From positions 169,317 through 233,316 of the forward strand of contig NZ_MCUW01000009.1 of NCBI RefSeq assembly GCF_002873335.1: a DNA stretch of 64,000 nucleotides. The letters are read 5' to 3'. A program made the position numbers and the translations under genes. Positions 48,555 to 60,137 of this stretch are shown here, one piece after another. This stretch comes from Vibrio sp. 10N.286.49.B1. GTDB taxonomy: Bacteria; Pseudomonadota; Gammaproteobacteria; Enterobacterales; Vibrionaceae. The stretch's first letter is position 1; each line of letters starts with the position of its first letter. The notes under the pieces were generated by a model that saw only the letters and a list, made by a program, of their open reading frames with translations, was not told the DNA's origin and made no database searches.

Positions 48555-51131
48555 ATGCAAGAACAATACAACCCGCAAGAGATTGAACGTAAAGTTCAGG
48601 CACACTGGGACAACAATAAGACCTTTGTTGTAAGTGAAGACCCAAATAAAGAAAAATTCTACTGCTTATCTATGTTCCCGTACCCAAGTGGTCGACTGCA
48701 CATGGGTCACGTTCGTAACTATACCATCGGTGATGTGGTTTCTCGCTTCCAACGCCTGCAAGGTAAAAATGTAATGCAACCAATCGGTTGGGATGCATTT
48801 GGCCTGCCTGCGGAAAATGCAGCTGTTAAAAACAACACAGCGCCTGCACCATGGACTTACGAAAACATTGAGTACATGAAAAACCAGCTTAAACTTTTAG
48901 GCTTTGGTTACGACTGGACCCGTGAATTCGCAACGTGCACACCTGAATACTACCGTTGGGAACAAGAGTTCTTCACTAAGCTTTATGAAAAGGGGCTAGT
49001 TTACAAGAAGACATCTTCTGTGAACTGGTGTCCAAACGACCAAACCGTTCTTGCAAATGAGCAAGTTGAAGATGGCTGCTGCTGGCGTTGTGACACCCCT
49101 GTAGAACAAAAGAAAATCCCACAATGGTTCATTAAGATCACTGAGTATGCTCAAGAGCTACTCGACGACCTAGACAACCTTGACGGTTGGCCTGAAATGG
49201 TTAAAACCATGCAGCGCAACTGGATCGGTCGCTCTGAAGGTGTCGAGCTATCTTTCACTGTTAACGGTGAAGAAGCACCACTAGAAGTGTACACAACTCG
49301 TCCAGACACGCTAATGGGCGTTTCTTACGTCGCGATTGCTGCTGGTCACCCACTTGCAGAGAAAGCGTCTAAGAACAACCCTGAGCTTGCTGCATTCGTT
49401 GAAGAGTGTCGCAACACTAAAGTTGCTGAAGCAGAATTAGCAACCATGGAAAAGAAAGGCATGGACACTGGCCTAACCGCTGTCCACCCTCTTAACGGTC
49501 GTGTTGTTCCTGTTTACGTAGCAAACTTCGTACTGATGGATTACGGCACAGGTGCGGTAATGGCGGTTCCTGCTCACGATCAACGTGACTACGAGTTCGC
49601 GACAAAGTACGGCATCGACATTATTCCTGTAATCAAGCCTGAAGACGGCTCTGAGCTCGATGTATCTGAAGCGGCTTACACTGAAAAAGGGGTATTGTTC
49701 GATTCAGGTGAATTTGATGGCCTTGCGTTCCAAGAAGCCTTCAATGCTATCGCTGCAAAGCTTGAAGCTGAAGGTAAAGGTAAGAAGACGGTAAACTTCC
49801 GCCTACGTGACTGGGGTGTCTCTCGTCAGCGTTACTGGGGTGCTCCAATCCCAATGGTAACGACTGAAGACGGTGAAGTTCACCCAGTACCAGCAGACCA
49901 ACTGCCGGTCATTCTTCCAGAAGACGTAGTCATGGATGGCGTAACAAGTCCAATTAAGGCTGATAAGTCTTGGGCTGAGACGACATTCAACGGCGAACCT
50001 GCTCTACGTGAAACCGACACCTTCGATACGTTCATGGAGTCGTCTTGGTACTATGCTCGCTACTGTTCACCACAAGCTGATGACATTCTAGATCCAGAGA
50101 AAGCAAACTACTGGCTACCCGTTGATCAATACATTGGTGGTATTGAACACGCCTGTATGCACTTGCTGTACTCTCGCTTCTTCCACAAATTACTTCGCGA
50201 TGCTGGCTACGTTACCTCAGATGAGCCATATAAGCAGTTGCTTTGCCAAGGCATGGTACTTGCTGACGCGTTCTTCCATACCAACGAAAAAGGTACGAAG
50301 GAGTGGATCGCTCCAACGGATGTGACGATTGAACGTGACGCAAAAGGCCGTATAGAAACAGCGGTAGACAGTCAAGGCCGCAACGTTGAGCACTCAGGCA
50401 TGATCAAAATGTCTAAGTCGAAAAACAACGGTATCGATCCTCAAGAGATGGTCGATAAATATGGTGCTGATACCGTTCGTCTATTCATGATGTTTGCTTC
50501 ACCAGCGGACATGACACTTGAATGGCAAGAATCTGGCGTTGAAGGGGCCAATCGCTTCCTAAAACGCGTATGGAAACTGGTGAACGATCACGCATCAAAA
50601 GGTGCGGCAGAATCCGTCGATACGGGTACATTATCATCAGACCAAAAAGCATTGCGTCGTGATGTTCACAAAACCATTGCTAAAGTAAGCGATGATATTG
50701 GCCGTCGTCAAACGTTCAATACCGCCATCGCAGCCATTATGGAGCTGATGAACAAGCTAGCTAAAGCGCCGCAAGCATCAACTCAAGATCGTGCCATCCT
50801 CGATGAAGCGCTAAAAGCTGTCGTTCGTATGCTATATCCAATGACACCACACATCTCTTACGAAATGTGGATGACATTGGGAGAAGCAAATGTTGACTCA
50901 TCAACATGGCCAGAGTTTGATGAAAACGCATTGGTTGAAGATGAAAAAACCATTGTGGTTATGATCAACGGCAAACTACGCGCGAAGCTGCTTGTCGCGG
51001 CAGACGCCACTGAAGAACAAGTAAAAGAGCTTGGTCTAAAAGATGAAAATGCCATTAAGTTCCTTGATGGACTTACCATACGTAAAGTGATTTATGTTCC
51101 TGGCAAACTACTGAATATCGTAGCAAACTAG
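48555..51131 (+). CDS. leuS: Leucyl-tRNA synthetase LeuS
   Basis: 858 residues. Class I HIGH motif in [14 protein letters not shown], editing (CP1) domain with [10 protein letters not shown] and the later [17 protein letters not shown], and KMSKS in [11 protein letters not shown]. It charges tRNA-Leu. It ends in its own terminator before lptE. Confidence 0.98.
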   Translation: MQEQYNPQEIERKVQAHWDNNKTFVVSEDPNKEKFYCLSMFPYPSGRLHMGHVRNYTIGDVVSRFQRLQGKNVMQPIGWDAFGLPAENAAVKNNTAPAPWTYENIEYMKNQLKLLGFGYDWTREFATCTPEYYRWEQEFFTKLYEKGLVYKKTSSVNWCPNDQTVLANEQVEDGCCWRCDTPVEQKKIPQWFIKITEYAQELLDDLDNLDGWPEMVKTMQRNWIGRSEGVELSFTVNGEEAPLEVYTTRPDTLMGVSYVAIAAGHPLAEKASKNNPELAAFVEECRNTKVAEAELATMEKKGMDTGLTAVHPLNGRVVPVYVANFVLMDYGTGAVMAVPAHDQRDYEFATKYGIDIIPVIKPEDGSELDVSEAAYTEKGVLFDSGEFDGLAFQEAFNAIAAKLEAEGKGKKTVNFRLRDWGVSRQRYWGAPIPMVTTEDGEVHPVPADQLPVILPEDVVMDGVTSPIKADKSWAETTFNGEPALRETDTFDTFMESSWYYARYCSPQADDILDPEKANYWLPVDQYIGGIEHACMHLLYSRFFHKLLRDAGYVTSDEPYKQLLCQGMVLADAFFHTNEKGTKEWIAPTDVTIERDAKGRIETAVDSQGRNVEHSGMIKMSKSKNNGIDPQEMVDKYGADTVRLFMMFASPADMTLEWQESGVEGANRFLKRVWKLVNDHASKGAAESVDTGTLSSDQKALRRDVHKTIAKVSDDIGRRQTFNTAIAAIMELMNKLAKAPQASTQDRAILDEALKAVVRMLYPMTPHISYEMWMTLGEANVDSSTWPEFDENALVEDEKTIVVMINGKLRAKLLVAADATEEQVKELGLKDENAIKFLDGLTIRKVIYVPGKLLNIVAN

Positions 51132-51144
51132 ACAATATATGACG

Positions 51145-51177
51145 AAAGTCGCAGGCACCTAACCTGCGACTTTTATT
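51145..51177 (+). terminator. leuS terminator
   Basis: AAAGTCGCAGG / CCTGCGACTTT around CACCTAA, followed by T-rich sequence. It separates leuS from lptE, 119 bp before the next start. Confidence 0.8.
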
Positions 51178-51291
51178 GTTTCGTACGTTATCTTATTGAG
51201 ATTAGAATTCATCAACATCACACTCACTGTTTTATGTAAGCCTCTTGATAGGACGTTTACATAAACCATTGTCTAACGAGTAAGCGGTATT

Positions 51292-51867
51292 ATGCGCCTG
51301 TTAAAACACAATCTATTCAAACTCTGTTCCGTACTTTTACTCACGTCATTACTGAGCGCTTGTGGTTTCCACCTGCGTGGTGAGTACTCAGTGCCAGATG
51401 ACATCAAAAAAATCTCCGTTACTAGCTTTGATCAATACAGTCTCATCACTCGTCAAATCAAGGAACAACTGCGCCTAAGCCAAATCGAACTTGTCCAACC
51501 CAATATGAATATCCCTAACCTTCATATTACGGGTGAAGCCACGAGCGATCGCACACTTTCTTTGTATCAAAACACCCGAGCGGCCGAGAAAGAAATCACT
51601 TATGAAGTCAACTATCGGGTTACCATACCTGACGTAGGGTCTAAAGATTTTGTTGCTACAATGACGCGTAGTTACCTCGACAACCCATTGTCAGCGCTTG
51701 CTAAATCTGCCGAGCGAAAACTCTTAGAAAATGAAATGCGCGAGCTAGCGGCTCAGCAGATGATGCGCCAAATGGCACGCTTAAAAACAGAGATCGAAGA
51801 GTTTGAGCAACACCAACAAGACGTTGAAAGCACAAGCGAAACGCCAGAAACCGCGTCTCGTTCATAG
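51292..51867 (+). CDS. lptE: LPS assembly lipoprotein LptE
   Basis: 191 residues. Lipobox LSAC then GFHLRGEY, the RlpB/LptE signature. It is the outer-membrane plug of the LptD LPS translocon. It is followed after 20 bp by holA. The C-terminus is a charged, Gln/Glu-rich tail. Confidence 0.95.
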   Translation: MRLLKHNLFKLCSVLLLTSLLSACGFHLRGEYSVPDDIKKISVTSFDQYSLITRQIKEQLRLSQIELVQPNMNIPNLHITGEATSDRTLSLYQNTRAAEKEITYEVNYRVTIPDVGSKDFVATMTRSYLDNPLSALAKSAERKLLENEMRELAAQQMMRQMARLKTEIEEFEQHQQDVESTSETPETASRS

Positions 51868-51887
51868 CACCACCTCAAGGAATTCAT

Positions 51888-52907
51888 GTGAAAGTTTTCG
51901 CCGATCGTCTCGCTGAGTCACTCGCTCAGCGATGGTACGGGTGCTATCTGCTGTTTGGTAATGAACCCCTTTTCATCCAAGACAGCCGTATCGCTATTAT
52001 TGCCAAAGCAAAATCGCTGGGGTTTGAAGAACACCACCGTTTTGTCGTAGATGCGTCTATCGACTGGAATGATGTTTTTGATTGCACCCAAGCGATGAGC
52101 CTGTTTTCCGCCAAGCAAATTATCGAAATAGAGCTGCCTGAATCAGGCGTCAACGCCGCAATTTCCAAGCAGCTTGCCGAAATTGCGACTCATCTCCATG
52201 AAGATATTGTGCTCATTGTATCTGGCAGTAAGTTAACCAGAGCACAAGAGTCAGCCGCTTGGTTTAAGGCGTTAAATGGGTGTCACGTTAGCTGCGTAAC
52301 GCCCGATATAAAGCGTCTACCTCAATGGGTAATGCAGCGTTGTAAATCCGTGAAGCTTATGCCTGATCATGAAGCGGTACAGTTACTTTGTCAGTGGCAT
52401 GAGGGCAATTTATTTGCCTTGTCTCAAAGCCTTGAGAAACTCACCTTATTGTACCCTGATGGGCAACTCACTCTAATTCGAGTCCAAGAGGCACTAAGCC
52501 GTCATAATCACTTTACCGTTTTTCACTGGATTGATGCGATGTTAGAGGGCAAAGGCAAACGCGCTCAGCGTATCCTAACTCAACTAGAATCAGAAGGTAT
52601 TGAGGCCGTTATCTTACTTAGAACAATTCAAAGAGAATTATTCCAACTGGTAAAGATGCAACAAGCCCTTACCCAATCATCAATGGCTCAGGTCTTTGAT
52701 CAATTTCGTGTATGGCAAAATAAAAAGCCGTTGTATAACGCTGCATTAACACGCCTATCAGCAACTCGACTCAGACAATCGATACAGCTCTTAGCCTTGA
52801 TCGAGATTCAAGCTAAGACTCAGTATGACCAAAGCCCCTGGCCACTTATTCACCAGTTGTCGATGAACTTGTGCGTAACTGACACACCGATGTCTTTACA
52901 GCCTTAA
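51888..52907 (+). CDS. holA: DNA polymerase III delta subunit HolA
   Basis: 339 residues. YLLFGNEPLFIQDSRIAI matches the delta N-terminal fold; it opens the beta clamp inside the clamp loader. The start is GTG 51888 with AAGGA seven bases upstream. It is coupled to lptE. Confidence 0.95.
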   Translation: MKVFADRLAESLAQRWYGCYLLFGNEPLFIQDSRIAIIAKAKSLGFEEHHRFVVDASIDWNDVFDCTQAMSLFSAKQIIEIELPESGVNAAISKQLAEIATHLHEDIVLIVSGSKLTRAQESAAWFKALNGCHVSCVTPDIKRLPQWVMQRCKSVKLMPDHEAVQLLCQWHEGNLFALSQSLEKLTLLYPDGQLTLIRVQEALSRHNHFTVFHWIDAMLEGKGKRAQRILTQLESEGIEAVILLRTIQRELFQLVKMQQALTQSSMAQVFDQFRVWQNKKPLYNAALTRLSATRLRQSIQLLALIEIQAKTQYDQSPWPLIHQLSMNLCVTDTPMSLQP

Positions 52908-52984
52908 AACCTGTTATAATCCCAAGATCAATGTCATGGAAAATGCCATTGACCCGATTTATTACCTGAAAAGAGGAACACCCC

Positions 52985-53302
52985 TTGCAACACGAAGAAT
53001 TGAAATTATTTCTCGCTGACAAAGCCGATGACATGAAAGCCGTAGATATCGTCACCATCGACGTAGTGGGCAAATCAAATGTCACTGACTTTATGATCGT
53101 GTGTACAGGTACATCAAAACGCCACGTCATCTCGATTGCTGACCATGTTGCATCGGAAGTCAAAAAAGTCGGTGTTGAGCCACTGGGTGTCGACGGTGAA
53201 CAAGAAGGCGAATGGGTAGTCGTTGACATGGGCTCAACGATGCTGCACGTCATGCAAGAACAACACCGTGAGCTTTATCAATTAGAAAAACTCTGGGGCT
53301 AG
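52985..53302 (+). CDS. rsfS: Ribosome silencing factor RsfS
   Basis: 105 residues, as E. coli. [20 protein letters not shown] and the closing LYQLEKLWG are the family blocks. It binds uL14 on the 50S subunit and blocks joining in starvation. The start is TTG 52985 with AGAGGA upstream. rlmH begins 4 bp later. Confidence 0.96.
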   Translation: MQHEELKLFLADKADDMKAVDIVTIDVVGKSNVTDFMIVCTGTSKRHVISIADHVASEVKKVGVEPLGVDGEQEGEWVVVDMGSTMLHVMQEQHRELYQLEKLWG

Positions 53303-53306
53303 TCGT

Positions 53307-53777
53307 TTGAAACTACAACTCATTGCCGTTGGGACCAAAATGCCTAAATGGGTAGAGGAAGGCTTTCAAGAGTATCGCCGCCGCTTCCCACACGATATGC
53401 CTTTGGAACTTATTGAGATCCCGGCAGGTAAACGCGGCAAGAACGCCGATATTGCACGCATCTTACAAAAAGAAGGCGAAGCGATGTTGGCAGCGGTTCC
53501 AAAGGGAAATCGAGTCGTCACCTTAGATATTCCGGGAAAAAAATGGGATACGCCTCAACTTGCCGAGCAATTGGAGAGTTGGAAGCTTGATGCACGAGAT
53601 GTATCGATTTTGATTGGTGGCCCTGAAGGACTCGCTCCAGCTTGTAAGGCAGCGGCCGATCAAAGCTGGTCGCTATCAGCTTTAACACTGCCGCACCCAT
53701 TGGTACGAATAGTGATGGCTGAAAGCTTGTATCGAGCTTGGTCTATTACCACTAATCATCCCTACCATCGAGAGTAG
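53307..53777 (+). CDS. rlmH: 23S rRNA pseudouridine-1915 N3-methyltransferase RlmH
   Basis: 156 residues. SPOUT fold with [12 protein letters not shown] at the start, [15 protein letters not shown] in the knot region and [14 protein letters not shown] at the end. The start is TTG 53307, immediately after the rsfS stop codon, so it is coupled. Confidence 0.97.
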   Translation: MKLQLIAVGTKMPKWVEEGFQEYRRRFPHDMPLELIEIPAGKRGKNADIARILQKEGEAMLAAVPKGNRVVTLDIPGKKWDTPQLAEQLESWKLDARDVSILIGGPEGLAPACKAAADQSWSLSALTLPHPLVRIVMAESLYRAWSITTNHPYHRE

Positions 53778-53788
53778 TTTCACCCCCT

Positions 53789-55675
53789 ATGAGACTTAAA
53801 CGTAGCCAGATAAGAGACCATCAGGCAGAAGCGCGACTGTTTAAAAGTCGCGCTTTCGTATCCTTCATTTTCATTATAGTGATGATGATCGTTCTGGTCG
53901 CTAACCTTTACAACATCCAGATTAACCAATATCAAGACTATAAGACACGTTCAAACGATAACCGTATCAAGGTCGTGCCAATCGCCCCGAACAGAGGGTT
54001 AGTCTACGATAGAAACGGCATACTGCTCGCTGAAAACCGCCCTGTTTTCAACTTAGAAGTCATACCTGAAAAAGTCAAAGACATGGATCAAACCATCCAA
54101 GACTTACGTCAGTACCTTGATATTCCTGATGAAAGGATTGAAGCCTTCGAACGCGAGCGAAAACGTACTCGACGATTTAAGTCAATTCCACTTTTGACGC
54201 AACTCAACGAACAACAAGTCGCTACTTTCTCTGTTCACCAACATAAATTTCCTGGTGTCGAAATCGCCGCCACGCTAAAACGTTACTACCCATACGGGGA
54301 GGTGCTTACTCACGTAATCGGCTACGTTTCCCGTATCAATGACCGCGATATCCAGCGCCTTACCCGCGAAGAAAAAATATCGAATTATCAAGCTACTAGA
54401 GATATCGGCAAACTGGGAATAGAACGCTATTACGAAGACTTACTGCACGGTACGGCTGGCTACCAAGAGGTAGAGGTCAATAGCCGTGGTCGAGTACTTC
54501 GTACGCTTAAATTTGTCCCACCGACCCCTGGCAACGACATTGTTTTAAACCTAGACATAAAGCTGCAGCTCAAGGTTCATAACCTCCTTGCAGGCCGTCG
54601 CGGCTCTGCCATTGTTCTCGACCCAACCGATAACGGTGTCTTAGCTATGGTATCAAGCCCTAGCTATGATCCTAACGCCTTTGTAAATGGCATATCAAGT
54701 AAGGCTTATCGAGCATTGCTTGACGATAAAAACCGCCCATTAGTCAATCGTGCAACACTGGGTATTTACCCACCCGCGTCTACAGTAAAACCCTTTATTG
54801 CTGTTGCTGCGCTGCAAGAGGGCGTCATTACACCAACGACAAGCCGTAATGATCCAGGCTACTGGCGTATTCCAAACTCAAAAACCCGTCCCTATCGGGA
54901 TTGGTTACGCTGGGGACACGGCAAGGTAACTATTGTCAAAGCCATCGAAGAATCTGTTGATACCTTTTTCTACCAAATTGCTTATGACATGGGGATTAAC
55001 CGGTTATCCTCGTGGATGATGATGTTTGGATTTGGTGACTACACTGGCATTGATATTCATGAAGAGAGCAAGGCTAATATGCCAACTCGTGAGTGGAAAA
55101 TGGCGAGACATCGCACACCTTGGTACCAAGGCGATACCATCCCTGTAGGCATCGGCCAAGGCTACTGGACGGCGACGCCAATGCAAATTGCTAAGGCAAC
55201 CTCGGTTCTCGTTAATAGAGGGGAGGTGCTCTCTCCACACCTACTACGAGCAACCATCAACAACGGCGATAGCTTTGATAAGCAAACCTTGGTCGAGGTT
55301 GATAGCCGGCCTCCAATTACCGGAGTGCAAAAACGTTATTGGGATCTTGCACTTGAAGGCATGCGACGTGTTAACCATGGCGTAAAAGGTACCGCACGTC
55401 GCTCGTTTAAAAACATGCCATATCAATCTGGCGGTAAATCCGGCACCGCGCAAGTGTTTAGCCTAGGGCAAGACGAAGAGTACAATGCGGATGAAATCGC
55501 CGAGCACCTAAAAGATCACGCATTGTTTACTGGGTTTGCCCCGTTTGACCACCCAAAAGCGGTCGTGACAGTGGTGCTAGAGAATGCAGGTGGCGGGTCC
55601 ACCAATGGTGCCCCCGTGGTTAGGCAAGTCTTTGACCTTGCACTCAGTGAAAATGAAGAGAGTGAAGAAGAATAA
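53789..55675 (+). CDS. mrdA: Penicillin-binding protein 2 MrdA
   Basis: 628 residues. One N-terminal membrane helix, a dimerisation domain, then a transpeptidase domain with the active-site serine in [13 protein letters not shown] as the second motif and GGKSGTAQ as the third. It crosslinks side-wall peptidoglycan in the elongasome with RodA, encoded next (1-bp overlap). Confidence 0.97.
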   Translation: MRLKRSQIRDHQAEARLFKSRAFVSFIFIIVMMIVLVANLYNIQINQYQDYKTRSNDNRIKVVPIAPNRGLVYDRNGILLAENRPVFNLEVIPEKVKDMDQTIQDLRQYLDIPDERIEAFERERKRTRRFKSIPLLTQLNEQQVATFSVHQHKFPGVEIAATLKRYYPYGEVLTHVIGYVSRINDRDIQRLTREEKISNYQATRDIGKLGIERYYEDLLHGTAGYQEVEVNSRGRVLRTLKFVPPTPGNDIVLNLDIKLQLKVHNLLAGRRGSAIVLDPTDNGVLAMVSSPSYDPNAFVNGISSKAYRALLDDKNRPLVNRATLGIYPPASTVKPFIAVAALQEGVITPTTSRNDPGYWRIPNSKTRPYRDWLRWGHGKVTIVKAIEESVDTFFYQIAYDMGINRLSSWMMMFGFGDYTGIDIHEESKANMPTREWKMARHRTPWYQGDTIPVGIGQGYWTATPMQIAKATSVLVNRGEVLSPHLLRATINNGDSFDKQTLVEVDSRPPITGVQKRYWDLALEGMRRVNHGVKGTARRSFKNMPYQSGGKSGTAQVFSLGQDEEYNADEIAEHLKDHALFTGFAPFDHPKAVVTVVLENAGGGSTNGAPVVRQVFDLALSENEESEEE

Positions 55676-56796
55676 TGAAATTCGACCCATCGACAGGACA
55701 AAATCGATTCCTGCTTGAACGCTTTCACATAGACCTGCCTCTTCTGCTGGGTATCCTAGCGCTAATGGGGTTTGGTCTGGTTGTGATGTACAGCGCGAGC
55801 GGACAAAATCTTGCGATGATGGATAGGCAAGCCATGCGTATGGTACTGGCTTTAGTTGTAATGATTGGCCTCGCACAACTCTCACCACGAACCTACGAAA
55901 CGCTGGCGCCTCTGATGTTTTTTACCGGTGTCATTCTCTTACTCGGCGTCTTGTTTTTTGGTGAGTCATCTAAAGGTGCTCAGCGGTGGCTAAACCTTGG
56001 ATTCGTCCGCTTTCAGCCCTCAGAGCTCCTGAAACTTGCGGTCCCTCTCATGGTGGCAAGATATATAGGCAAACGCTCGCTGCCGATTAGCTTTCAAACC
56101 TTGATCGTGTCGTTAATCATGGTCATGGTGCCCACCATTCTCATTGCGAAACAACCCGACCTTGGTACCTCAATCCTGATTGCTGCCTCAGGCATATTCG
56201 TTATTTTTCTGGCCGGTATTAGCTGGAAAATCATTACGGGGGCCGCCATTGCGGTGGGGGCTTTTATTCCTGTATTGTGGTTTTTCCTAATGCGCGAATA
56301 TCAGAAGGTACGAGTGAGAACCTTATTTGACCCAGAGTCCGACCCACTTGGCGCAGGTTATCACATCATCCAAAGTAAAATTGCTATTGGTTCGGGTGGT
56401 TTAGCCGGCAAAGGTTGGCTACACGGCACACAATCACAGTTAGAATTCTTACCTGAACGCCATACTGACTTTATCTTTGCAGTCATCGCAGAGGAATGGG
56501 GTATGATAGGTATCTTGCTGCTATTATCACTTTACTTGTTTATTATCGGACGTGGTCTTTATTTGGCCAGCTCAGCCCAAACGGCTTTTGGTCGAATGAT
56601 GGCGGGCAGTATCGTCCTTAGCTTTTTTGTTTACGTTTTCGTAAATATTGGTATGGTAAGCGGTATATTACCTGTTGTAGGTGTGCCCTTACCGTTGATT
56701 AGCTATGGCGGCACCTCAATGGTTACACTCATGGCTGGTTTCGGCATTTTGATGTCTATACACACTCACCGCAAAGCGTTTTCAAAGGCAACGTAA
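55675..56796 (+). CDS. mrdB: Peptidoglycan glycosyltransferase RodA (MrdB)
   Basis: 373 residues, about ten membrane segments. SEDS-family blocks: [50 protein letters not shown] and [12 protein letters not shown]. It polymerises lipid II together with MrdA. It shares one base with mrdA and abuts rlpA. Confidence 0.97.
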   Translation: MKFDPSTGQNRFLLERFHIDLPLLLGILALMGFGLVVMYSASGQNLAMMDRQAMRMVLALVVMIGLAQLSPRTYETLAPLMFFTGVILLLGVLFFGESSKGAQRWLNLGFVRFQPSELLKLAVPLMVARYIGKRSLPISFQTLIVSLIMVMVPTILIAKQPDLGTSILIAASGIFVIFLAGISWKIITGAAIAVGAFIPVLWFFLMREYQKVRVRTLFDPESDPLGAGYHIIQSKIAIGSGGLAGKGWLHGTQSQLEFLPERHTDFIFAVIAEEWGMIGILLLLSLYLFIIGRGLYLASSAQTAFGRMMAGSIVLSFFVYVFVNIGMVSGILPVVGVPLPLISYGGTSMVTLMAGFGILMSIHTHRKAFSKAT

Positions 56797-57591
56797 ATGA
56801 CTCAGTTTCTTTCGTCTCTTCAACTTCGCTGGCTGTTTGCTGGCCTGAGTATTCTTGTGATTGTGGGCTGTTCTTCATCGGACAGCCGCTATGATATCAA
56901 TGACGATGTTGCCCCATCGACACCAATTTCTGTTGAACATGTCGAGGGCGCCCAACCTAGGTATGAGCCTTATAGCCTAGGCGGCAATAAAGATTACAAA
57001 CTGCGTGGCGAGCAATATTCGATCGTAAAAGATGCAGAAGGCTTTACTGAAAAAGGGCAAGCCTCTTGGTATGGTAAAAAGTTTCATGGGCACCTGACCT
57101 CGAATGGTGAGGTCTATGATATGTACTCGATGTCTGCGGCTCATAAAACATTGCCACTTCCAAGCTATGTTAAAGTCACCAATATTGATAACAATAAAGA
57201 AATCATCGTTCGAGTTAACGACAGAGGCCCATTTCATGAAGGTCGTATCATCGACCTTAGCTATGCCGCGGCAAAAAAGTTAGATGTGATCAAAACCGGC
57301 ACTTCGAATGTCGAAATAGAGGTGATTACAGTAGAGAAACCGACCAGCCAACGTCAACTCGATAAGCATCCAAAATACGCCGTACAGGTTGCGGCGTCGC
57401 CACACAAAGACAGGATCACAAAACTGTCAGATGAATTAAGCAAAACCCTATCGGTTGAGACGTTCCTATCACCGGTCAATAATAATTATCGCTTAATGCT
57501 TGGTCCTTTTAGTGACTATAAAGACACTCATGACGCGTTGGAGCAAGTACAAAAGCTTGGTTACCCATCAGCTTTCGTAAAAAAACTGTAA
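56797..57591 (+). CDS. rlpA: Septal-ring lytic transglycosylase RlpA
   Basis: 264 residues. Lipobox VIVGC near residue 25, double-psi beta-barrel domain (GQASWYGKKFHGHLTSNGE ... VRVNDRGPFHEGRIIDLS) and C-terminal SPOR domain (KYAVQVAASPHKD). It acts on denuded glycan at the septum. It starts directly after the rodA stop codon. Confidence 0.95.
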   Translation: MTQFLSSLQLRWLFAGLSILVIVGCSSSDSRYDINDDVAPSTPISVEHVEGAQPRYEPYSLGGNKDYKLRGEQYSIVKDAEGFTEKGQASWYGKKFHGHLTSNGEVYDMYSMSAAHKTLPLPSYVKVTNIDNNKEIIVRVNDRGPFHEGRIIDLSYAAAKKLDVIKTGTSNVEIEVITVEKPTSQRQLDKHPKYAVQVAASPHKDRITKLSDELSKTLSVETFLSPVNNNYRLMLGPFSDYKDTHDALEQVQKLGYPSAFVKKL

Positions 57592-57712
57592 ACTCCATTG
57601 ACATAAATCACCGTTGTTACTTAGTGTGTATTATCTTTAGTGCGCAACGGTCAATCTGTTACTATACGGGCAACCTAAAAGTTGTGTTCAACATGAATAA
57701 AAAAAGTCTTCT

Positions 57713-58870
57713 ATGAAATTCATTACTTCTATTGCTCTTGCAGCAACATTAACGGCTAATTATGCCGTAGCTACTCCTGTCGTGATGCCTAATGCGCCGC
57801 AAATTGCAGCAAAAGGCTTCGTACTTATGGACTTTAACTCCGGTAAAGTTCTCGCTGAGAAAGAGATGAACACACAGCTTCATCCTGCCAGCTTAACCAA
57901 AATGATGACCAGTTACGTCATTGGCCAAGAGCTAAAAAGCGGTAAGATTTCACCGGCCGATGAAGTGACGATTAGCAAGAATGCATGGGCTAAAAATTTC
58001 CCTGATTCTTCAAAGATGTTCATCGAAGTCGGCACGAAAGTGACCGTTGAAGAGCTAAACAAAGGCATCATCATCCAATCGGGAAATGACGCTTGTGTTG
58101 CCATGGCTGAACACATTGCTGGTTCTGAAGATGCCTTTGTTGATCTCATGAATGCATGGGCAAGCTCTATCGGCATGCAAGATACCCATTTTGCTAACGT
58201 TCACGGCTTGGACAACCCAAACCTCTACTCTACACCTTATGATATGGCACTATTAGGGCGCGCTTTAATCAAAGACGTTCCTGATGAATATCGTGTTTAT
58301 TCAGAGAAAAAGTTCACTTACAACGGCATCACACAATATAACCGCAATGGTTTGCTGTGGGATAAAAGCATGAATGTGGACGGTATTAAAACGGGTCACA
58401 CCAGCAAAGCGGGTTATAGCCTAGTAAGCTCAGCGACCGAAGGCAAAATGCGCCTTGTCGCCGTGGTGATGGGCACAAAAAGTGCTAATGCTCGTAAATC
58501 AGAAAGTAAAAAGCTTCTAAGCTATGGCTTTCGTTTCTTTGAAACCGTTAATCCACATACTGCAAACGAAACGTTTGTAGACGAGAAGGTCTGGATGGGT
58601 GACAAAGATACTGTCGCTCTCGGTGTTGCTGAAGATACATTCGTGACATTACCTCGCGGACAAGCAAAAAACCTAAAAGCAAGCTTCGTACTTGAAAAAC
58701 AACTTGAAGCCCCCATTTCTAAGGGTGATGTCGTTGGTAAGTTATTCTACCAACTCGATGGTAAAGACGTAGCCGAGTACCCATTACTTGCACTTGAAGA
58801 TGTGCAAGAAGGCAGCTTATTTAGCCGTCTATGGGACTATATCGTATTGTTAGTGAAAAGCTTCTTCTAA
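57713..58870 (+). CDS. dacA: D-alanyl-D-alanine carboxypeptidase DacA (PBP5/6 type)
   Basis: 385 residues with a signal peptide (about 1-21). Active-site S60-x-x-K63 in PASLTKMM, SGN in IIQSGNDACV, KTG in GIKTGHTSKAG, and a C-terminal amphipathic anchor (SRLWDYIVLLVKSFF). It trims terminal D-Ala from peptidoglycan pentapeptides. A 121-bp gap from rlpA may hold its own promoter. Confidence 0.97.
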   Translation: MKFITSIALAATLTANYAVATPVVMPNAPQIAAKGFVLMDFNSGKVLAEKEMNTQLHPASLTKMMTSYVIGQELKSGKISPADEVTISKNAWAKNFPDSSKMFIEVGTKVTVEELNKGIIIQSGNDACVAMAEHIAGSEDAFVDLMNAWASSIGMQDTHFANVHGLDNPNLYSTPYDMALLGRALIKDVPDEYRVYSEKKFTYNGITQYNRNGLLWDKSMNVDGIKTGHTSKAGYSLVSSATEGKMRLVAVVMGTKSANARKSESKKLLSYGFRFFETVNPHTANETFVDEKVWMGDKDTVALGVAEDTFVTLPRGQAKNLKASFVLEKQLEAPISKGDVVGKLFYQLDGKDVAEYPLLALEDVQEGSLFSRLWDYIVLLVKSFF

Positions 58871-58890
58871 GCTTCAACTAAACGACGATG

Positions 58891-58926
58891 AACAACAAAG
58901 CCGCCTCTTGCGGCTTTGTTGCTTTT
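58891..58926 (+). terminator. dacA terminator
   Basis: AACAAAGCCGC / GCGGCTTTGTT around CTCTT, then GCTTTTT. Confidence 0.85.
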
Positions 58927-59037
58927 TAACAAATATCTTTTGCTATCCTTACTGACAACGGACTCATCTTGAGTTTCGTCGACTTTGACATTACTATTCG
59001 CACCGTCGTAAATAATCTCATTTTTTGGAGCCCAATT

Positions 59038-59316
59038 ATGTTAAACATCAATTCAGATGCAAAACTCAAGGACCTGTTAGAGTTTCCTTGCTCGTTTACA
59101 TATAAAGTTATGGGCTACGCTAAGCCCGAACTTGTTGAAAAAGTAGTGGAAGTTATCCAGCGTCATGCACCTGGCGATTACACTCCAACTGTAAAACCAA
59201 GCGGTAAAGGCACCTATAATGCCGTTTCAATCAACATTACCGCCACGTCTATCGAACAAGTCGAAATCTTGTACAAAGAGTTAGGTGAGATTGATATTGT
59301 TCGCATGGTTCTATAA
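59038..59316 (+). CDS. ybeD: YbeD family protein (UPF0250, DUF493)
   Basis: 92 residues. [16 protein letters not shown] and a ferredoxin-like (ACT-type) fold fit YbeD. ATG 59038 is chosen for GGAG seven bases upstream; the open frame to 58969 is not needed. Small cytoplasmic protein next to lipB, role unclear. Confidence 0.92.
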   Translation: MLNINSDAKLKDLLEFPCSFTYKVMGYAKPELVEKVVEVIQRHAPGDYTPTVKPSGKGTYNAVSINITATSIEQVEILYKELGEIDIVRMVL

Positions 59317-59341
59317 TAATTTTAAACATTCAATTTTTTTT

Positions 59342-59368
59342 GAAAGCGGCCTTGGCTGCTTTCTTTTT
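59342..59368 (+). terminator. ybeD terminator
   Basis: GAAAGCGGCC / GGCTGCTTTC (one mismatch or wobble) around TT, then TTTTT. It separates ybeD from lipB. Confidence 0.8.
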
Positions 59369-59491
59369 ATCTTTCAATAAGTTAGATAAAACATGTAGCC
59401 AAAGCGTTAAATTGTCACGATTTACTGGTAGTTCAGGCAATCGATCAGGTTTATAATGCGAACACTTTATTAAGTAGTATTAGGAGTGCCG

Positions 59492-60133
59492 GTGAAGAAT
59501 CAGCTAGTAGTAAGAAAGCTCGGTCGCAAGGATTACGAACCAATCTGGAAAGCGATGCACGCGTTCACTGATGATCGTAATGACGATACTCGTGACGAAA
59601 TCTGGCTAGTTGAACACAACCCGGTCTTTACGCAAGGACAAGCGGGTAAAGAAGAGCATCTACTCAATACCGGTGATATTCCAGTGGTCAAAAGCGACCG
59701 TGGTGGACAAGTCACTTACCATGGTCCCGGTCAACTGGTAGCCTACTTCCTCATTAACCTACGCAGAAAGAAATTAGGCGTTCGAGATCTCGTCACTCAT
59801 ATAGAGAACCTCGTCATCAATACGTTAAACACTTATAATATAGCCGCAGCCGCGAGGCCAGATGCACCTGGTGTTTACGTGGATGGGAAAAAGATCTGTT
59901 CCCTTGGGCTTCGTATCCGCAAAGGGTGTTCATTTCATGGACTGGCCTTAAATGTCGATATGGATCTTGCCCCCTTTCTAAGAATTAATCCGTGCGGCTA
60001 TGCCGGCATGGAAATGATCCAAGTCAGCCAACTCGGTGGCCCCAAAAGTATCGCCAGTGTCGAAGAGCAGCTGGTCAATGAACTAATAAAACTACTTGAT
60101 TACACACAAGTAGAATTCAGCGAAGAAGCATAA
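59492..60133 (+). CDS. lipB: Octanoyl-ACP:protein octanoyltransferase LipB
   Basis: 213 residues from GTG 59492 (AGGAG five bases upstream). A GTG two codons earlier (59486) overlaps that ribosome site and is less likely. [20 protein letters not shown] is the family block, with the catalytic Lys in [13 protein letters not shown] region and Cys in [11 protein letters not shown]. It moves octanoate from ACP to lipoyl domains such as SucB. lipA follows 4 bp later. Confidence 0.96.
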   Translation: MKNQLVVRKLGRKDYEPIWKAMHAFTDDRNDDTRDEIWLVEHNPVFTQGQAGKEEHLLNTGDIPVVKSDRGGQVTYHGPGQLVAYFLINLRRKKLGVRDLVTHIENLVINTLNTYNIAAAARPDAPGVYVDGKKICSLGLRIRKGCSFHGLALNVDMDLAPFLRINPCGYAGMEMIQVSQLGGPKSIASVEEQLVNELIKLLDYTQVEFSEEA

Positions 60134-60137
60134 GACG

